Source of the DNA: Dipylidium caninum
Lineage: Eukaryota; Platyhelminthes; Cestoda; Cyclophyllidea; Dipylidiidae
Length of the DNA stretch: 64,000 nucleotides
Assembly: GCA_017562135.1 (NCBI GenBank)
Contig: QEYB01001250.1
Location: 62,001 to 126,000 of the forward strand
Reading direction: 5' to 3'
Below the pieces are notes generated by a model. That model was not told the origin of the DNA and made no database searches. It was given only the letters and a program-made list of their open reading frames with translations. A program made the translations under genes and the position numbers. Positions 57,873 to 64,000 of this stretch are shown here, one piece after another (the stretch's first letter is position 1; the number at the start of each line of letters is the position of its first letter).

Positions 57873-57878
57873 AATAAA
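57873..57878 (+). terminator. AATAAA polyadenylation signal candidate for ALKBH7
   Basis: First AATAAA on the plus strand that I noted after the ALKBH7 stop, about 450 nt downstream. Confidence 0.35.
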
Positions 57879-59050
57879 TTTACCGATTATAGTTTATGTG
57901 GAACTACATTGCGTTGTCCATGGGCAGTTTTGTGGCGGTTGACAAGATGCTACGTGATATTTATTTTGTGAGCTATCTTTCCTCTATGGTCTTCGGTGGT
58001 ATCATCTTAAAAATATCGCATGGTTATTTCATTCTGTCTTTGGTTGTGTTAGATTCCGTTCATAAGAACGTTTTTCTCCTGCCTAGTTTGTCATTTCATT
58101 TGGTAAAGTTACCCTTTTATTAATTATTTATTAATTAATTAAGAGACGATCTCTGTTTTCATTGTGGTAGTCTATTTCGCCTGTATTAAACACTTAGTTG
58201 TTACATTAATTATTCTCGGAAAATTCAAAGCAAATTTTGTAAGTTTAGGGATTTTACGAAGATGGCCGGTTGTTGGCCCAGATTTGTATAGTCGCCTTCT
58301 AACCTATAAAGGACATTATTAGGAACCAGTCTTCTTGTTTTTCTTGAGTAGATTTTGAGATTTGAAAAGAAATTCCTACTAACCCGAGGTTATTTTTTCC
58401 GATTTACCTTAAATCAGGTCTGATACTGTATATTTGTTTGAGTCCCATGCTTTATTTGCTTTCAAGTATCATGGGTCAAATAAATAGTTTTGTGCAATTT
58501 ATAAGCAGGGTCTAACATTTCTTTAATCTCTTCGTTTGTTTATTCCAATGATATTCGAATTACCACCCTTATTGACGAGGATGTGGACCTTTGTCTACCT
58601 ACAATGATCTTTGCTCTGTTTGTTCGTGATTGCCCCTAGATGCGGCAATAGTTGAGATGGCGCCCTATTTTTGGTCCTATCCTAGATTATCCGTTTGTAG
58701 TTATTTACCATTTCCTCCTAATGCTTGACGGCTAGTCTTGCCAATTTCTAAAGAGTAGAACCCACTCTAGGTCTCTGCTATACCCCTTTATTTTTCAATC
58801 ATCATTCCATTATTGTTGTCGATCGCAAATCAAGGGGAGAGCTACAAACAACGCGCTATGGAACTGGAGGGAAATGAACTTTGTTGATGGTCTATCCGGC
58901 TGCTATTGTGTGTGACACGGATTTGTTTAGCCTTCATCATCTCGTCGTTTCCTGGTTCTGTCTACGAAAGTCTAAGATCAGTAAACAGTACTGAAACTTC
59001 TGATCATGTTTCATGACCACTCTAAACTCTCGCATTGAAAGTGACCTGCT

Positions 59051-59061
59051 CCCCCCCCCCC
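59051..59061. repeat. Poly(C) run, 11 nt
   Basis: Eleven consecutive C, directly visible. Confidence 0.9.
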
Positions 59062-62000
59062 ATTCAATCACTGACTAATGACCCTAACATACTGATTAAC
59101 ATCAGCTTCACAAGTTCTATGCGAGACACCTTATTTATTAGCTATCTTTTGGAATTTACCAGCCATTCAACTTTAAAAAAGCTTTGAAAATTTGCTTCTC
59201 AATGAAGTGTACGCTATTCAGCTTTACAGCCCTTTTCCAACAGAACTTCATATTACTTTCTTGCTTTCATTTTTAAATTGTCTGTTTATTTCACAATGCC
59301 ACGGTAATTCAATCGCCTGGAAAAGAATTATCAGGAAAATAGTATTTCTTGAAGTGTAACTCCTGCCATAGTTAAGTCTAAAGTGTGGCAGTATATCTTT
59401 TGATGTTCCATAGAGGAGGAATTTAATAGGATGAAAGATGGGAAATCAGAGACTTTCCTACGCTTGAGGAGGAGTTCTCTTTTATGTATCTTTCGTAAGG
59501 CTATAGCTACAGCCCCTATTATTATCATTAAAAGCGTGAAATAGTGAAAACATTAGAAATTATGTGCAGTTACTCGTCTACACTCAGAAGGTGATTGAGG
59601 TATTTCACTGGACTTGCCCCTTTGAGAGATCGGGTAAGATTAATCGCTAACGGTTGGATGCTTTGATTAGCATTCTTAGTTTTTAGTTGCTTTGACATTT
59701 GCAGTAGCAACTTTTTTAGACTAATTATTGTATGACTATTAAAGTCAAGAGCTAAATATGGGTTCATTCATTTTAGTCCGGAACAAACAACACAATGAAG
59801 TGCTTCTTTCTACGTAGGTTTTACTTCCGCCTATCCTCACAGCATATACGAAAGATAATAAAATCCAAACGAAAAAATAAATATAAATCTTTGCCTCAAT
59901 ATCACATTTTCTGGCGAATCGCATTGTTATTTTTTTATGACGTCAAGTTACTGCTTTTCCTTTGTCTTCACGGGCCTTCGTGACGTCATTATTTGTTTCG
60001 GTCCAATACAAAAAGGATGGTTATTTGGCTAACTTGCGTTTCGTTCCCTTTCTGTTTCTGGCAGACACTCTGATCTCCTGGTTTCCTGATTAATTGGTGC
60101 GAAGAATCGTCCTCTCATACATTTCAAGGGGCATGCTGTGTCTTTCAGCGTAAGGGCCAGCATAATTTCTAAAGACAAAATTTTAATTGTTGTTATTTCT
60201 AAGTACTTAAGTAGTGTTGTATTTTCGTCTGTGCGAGAACGAAGTCTAATCTACCAGTGCTTGTTCTGGCCGTTAGTCTGTTCCCACTGTCAAGGTGTTT
60301 TAAGGCCAATCAAACGAACGGCCATCGTATCACTTGTAGGTGACCTCGTGGAACCCCCTCCACGAGGTAGTACATTGAGAATTAAGCTTTTCAGGGAGTG
60401 AGTGGAACCACTGCTGTAGCTTTTGGTACACGTCTACTGATATCATTCACACAGTTGGGTAATTTTCCATGTGAATTTCTAACCTTCACAACCGTGTTTC
60501 TTCGGTAATGATAAATTTTTTTAGAATGACTTATGAGGGACTCAGCGGATGGCCCATTTCGTCATCCTAGAACTTCTGAGTGGCTAAAAATTACGTGTAT
60601 TATTTTCGTGCTAGCTATTCCGCACCTCCTCAGACAGGGATGACGTACCTTTTAAAACAAAATAAGAGTGCAATCACCTAACTATCTCTCCCCCGGACTT
60701 CAGAATATCGGCTTTGTCTCTTGCCCCTCCGCCAGGATAACCGTCTATACATCTAACCAGGCGTAAAGTAGCCTTGCCAACGTAAATATTGACAGTTGAT
60801 GGGGAAATATCCAGTTATTATCAGTCTCAACGATGAGGTAATTCCGCGTTATTGGCCATCGTTAAGAAATGCGCTTACTCTGCTCAGATATTGCGGTAAT
60901 TTTTGTTGGTTCGAAAAAATGCGTGATAGCAAACGAGTGTCCAAACTGAAAACGCATTTGGGCAGCCTGCGGAAGTGCAAAATTCTTAAAGATGGTGGAT
61001 TGCGGTTAGTACCAAACGTGAGCTCAACCTCGTAAACGCTATCACGAATTTGTTTTTAGCCTGCCCTCTGGCTGGCTGCTAGTGGCATATGGGCCATTCC
61101 AGCTCCCCAAGTGTTATAAATTTCACTGCTTTACCTGTTGCGTGAGGTTAATTCGGGTAAACTTATTCAGCCCGCCTTCCACCGATTTGATGCTATTTCT
61201 TCCCATAGATTGGCGATGGGTTAACGTCGATTGGGATTTTTTTTCGTAAGCATGTTGGAACGAGCCAAAATCGTACAGGGAGTACGCAACGCAATTGGCA
61301 GCTCCTCATAACAAATTGAGGGAGATAACCGTCGATCACGACAAATATTGTTTCTTTAGGCATTAGTATTTATTACTACGGATTCAACGAGAGCATTCAT
61401 TCCTTCCGAGATTATTTAGCTTTGAAGTATTTTTTGAACACTAACCTTGATGACCAGTGTGTACTGTCGCGGTGTTGTATGTCTGTTGGAAGATAAATAG
61501 CTCAAAACGAAGGCATCTTGCAAGTCCCTTCACACGCATTGCTTATTCCATCGCATAAAAAGCTCTTGTTAATTAAATTCTAGCATGAAATCGTATAATA
61601 TTCCACCTCAAAATGGCAATCTGGTAACCTAATCCGGCTTCACCGCGCTTCGTGGATGCGTTGACCGGATATGCTGTCTGTTGCAGCGTATCGCTTTGAT
61701 CACGAAATTCCCTACCAATTCATATACATTCATAATGTGCCTAACTCTTTGAAAATAAATTCTTACCTATTACCCCAACACCCGCGAGTGACCAGCAGAA
61801 AATGTCGTACCGTACGTCAACATTTTGTGTTGAAATGGTGGCGGAAAAAATGACAGCTGAAGTCGCCTAAAATCGAAAAAACATAAATTTAGTCCACCAG
61901 ATCTTGGCATCTGTCAGCATCCAATGTTTTCAATGGTATCTGATAGCAGTCCACTTTGAATAAGACACCTCTAAGCACACAAGTTATGTGCAAACATGTG

Positions 62001-63187
62001 GTTGTCAATCGAGTAGGGAAATTACAGACCTGTAATTCTAGAAAATGCGCTTCAGAATAATCGCCACTGTCAGGATTTCGGATAAATGTTTCGCGTTGAC
62101 GGCACCTGTCAAAAATGGGCTTCCCAGGAAGATGTTTGGATAACGCGACTAAAGACGAGATCGGTGCGAGCTCAAGATGAAAAAAAGTCATCGAAGTTCA
62201 TTGGTAATTTTAGCTGGGTACGTAGTGCACAACGATATATGCGTTGTTTGCAGGTGTTAGGATATTTGGCTGCACAAACATCACAGAATTATGCGAACAA
62301 CGGTGTGGTCTTGCAGAACGTGTGCAGGTCAACTTGATAACACTGTGAACCAGCGTTGGATTCCAGTGCTTCTCTTTCAAATTTATACAATTTAACCAAA
62401 AATCGACGATGTTTGCCATTTGCCGAAGCATGCGGTTAGGACAGTGGTCGAGACTCGAGACATTTCCTCCTGCTAACCAAACATTCGAAAAGACTCTGAC
62501 AAGGAGTGACAGTTCCAATAGGTGTACTTACGTTAAACATCCAGTCCTCCCACTTCTTACCGTCTATTTTGCTCTTAGTAGAGGACTCAAAATATTTCTT
62601 GGTCATCCAACCAGGGCAATGGAATTGTCTGCTTTTGTGTTCGAAAAGAATAAGTATGCGATAGGCTTGGGAGTAAGTGAGCCCAGACACGAATGGGACT
62701 AAAGGTTAGCTCAATTACAGTCTGCAAGTAGGTTGCGAGGCATGCCGATATGTTAAACGCTCGTCGAATGTGACTGCAAAGTCAGACGTACAAGAGAGCA
62801 TGAGATATTCACCCATTTCGCATTGAGTGGGTCATATTTGAGGAAGATATGGGTAAAATTATAGCCTTCTTCCGCAATTCGCTGTTTACGACCTTAGTGG
62901 CGAACAAAAACACATCGACTTCTACATTTTTCCCAGTATCCTGTCTAGTGTGTTTCTATTAACATCCCACTTCAAAGTGACTCACTTTGCGAATCTCAAA
63001 AGCCTGATGTTAACATATTTTTAAAAATTTTCTTGTTGATTAAAGTGAGTTTTTTTAAATCATGTTTTTGCTTCCTGAAAGCAGTAATTAGTAAAGCATG
63101 TATAAAGAGGAAAGTGATTTACTCTTTCACTTATGAATTATATATAAATTGATGTTTCGAGGAGGATTTAGATGACGATTAACGTAC

Positions 63188-63406
63188 TGTGCTAAAGCAG
63201 AGGGCCAAGTTGGTGCCAAAGTTCGTCAAAGGAGCAATTATTGCGTTGCTGGCGACGGCCGTAACCACGGTGACCGCGGCCATGGCGAAATGAGCTCCGA
63301 AAACGCAAAAGACGTAGAGGGCGAAAGATTTGAGTCCAAACCAATCCACCAAAGGGAAGAGAATAATTAAGGATGTGAAGAGCATTTGGAAGCATATCAG
63401 TGGTGC
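63188..63406 (-). CDS. Exon of a multi-pass membrane protein, possibly a transporter
   Basis: On the minus strand a pyrimidine-rich acceptor (TCTTTTCCACAG) opens a 219-nt phase-0 frame that closes at a GTACGT donor; without splicing it would reach a TAA two codons later. It encodes 73 residues with two or three hydrophobic segments: ICFQMLFTSLIILFPLV, then after DWFGLK a second (FALYVFCVFGAHFAMAAVTV), then TAVASNAIIAPLTNFG. The short charged D-x-FGLK loop between helices resembles major-facilitator carriers, but the family is not certain. GC-rich, coding-type codon use against AT-rich flanks supports a real exon. The other exons lie right of the window or were not located to the left. Confidence 0.5.
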
Positions 63407-64000
63407 CTGTGGAAAAGACAAATGCGCTAATGCCTGGCTCTGGAACTCTGATTGATACTGTTACAGAGCCTAAGTGTTGTTAAGCCAGCTTAGCAAAATA
63501 TGAAGGCAATAGATGGCAGGTCGTGTTAAAAGGTAATGACGGATTTTGATTCATCAACGCTAGTGGGATTTGTCAGGGTAATGTCGGAAAGTCACTGAAT
63601 GAATTTCTTTTCGATAAGGCAATAAACAGGGGATGATGAATTTACGGATAATCTCGAGGTTGTATAGAAGTAATTGAAGCTCAGTGTTCTGAACATTGGC
63701 TAGTGAAACCAGCCTTTAAGTAATCGTGGATAATGGGATAGTTACAGAAATTGTAAAGACTCATCATTCGTTTGCATATTAATCCAGCGACGATATTGTG
63801 ATGTTGATAATTACACTCTAATGTTATTCACTTGGCTAGCTACCCTCCCCAGTCACCCCATGCCATTGTCTAAGCTGGAGGCATGGGTCATAATCCAGAA
63901 TAAATTACTCATTTAGCCTAAATAAAACTGGTTACATTCATCAACGCAGACGATGCATAGTGGGGCAGGTGGAATACGCCACAGTATCAGTCCTTTGCCT
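63407..64000. other. Right edge, probable intron of the minus-strand membrane-protein gene
   Basis: No further exon was recognised. The interval lies upstream of the acceptor at 63407 and is probably intronic. Confidence 0.4.

Larger units (their letters stand above)
57426..63187. other. Intergenic interval, no supported gene
   Basis: AT-rich, with only short ORFs (65-100 codons) on both strands and no recognisable motif or splice chain. A poly(C) run is at 59051-59061. It presumably includes the ALKBH7 3' UTR on the left and an intron or 3' part of the minus-strand membrane-protein gene on the right. Confidence 0.45.

Overview
The window is nuclear DNA of a multicellular animal, AT-rich by eye, with coding exons of about 36-444 nt separated by introns of 32 nt to several kb. 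Three conserved genes can be assembled from both strands with consistent splice phases. The most telling feature is a run of five introns of only 32-38 nt at the 5' end of one gene, followed by much longer introns downstream. That 5'-small/3'-large asymmetry is known from parasitic flatworms, so I infer a platyhelminth, more likely a cestode because I see no obvious transposon load. The genus cannot be fixed from sequence alone.

Layout. 48-532 (+): the last two exons of an unrecognised gene entering from the left, with a poly(A) signal at 625. 3432-3562 (+): a possible initiator exon between two mini-introns. 4346-21956 (-): a p90 ribosomal S6 kinase (RSK) gene with 17 located exons, from the MPLA N-terminus to the LAQRR ERK-docking tail; one small exon is not located. 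21957-25079: the head-to-head region between RSK and the next gene. 25080-53233 (+): a ROS/Sevenless-family receptor tyrosine kinase with 13 located exons: fibronectin-III ectodomain, one membrane helix, a split kinase domain and a long tail. 55359-57425 (+): an ALKBH7-type mitochondrial Fe(II)/2-oxoglutarate dioxygenase in three exons. 63188-63406 (-): one exon of a multi-pass membrane protein. The rest is intronic or intergenic, with a (CT)n microsatellite, a GCC repeat and G/C homopolymers.

Functional links. A ROS-type receptor kinase would sit at the membrane and could feed the Ras-ERK cascade. RSK is a classical ERK effector, and its docking and activation sites are all intact here. Their divergent adjacency is noted, but co-regulation is only inferred. 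ALKBH7 is an unrelated housekeeping-type mitochondrial gene.

Less explained items are an in-frame, phase-symmetric candidate exon in a ROS intron (41989-42201), a 191-codon antisense ORF in an RSK intron, a GCC/Ala-tract ORF, and a serine at the ROS gatekeeper position.
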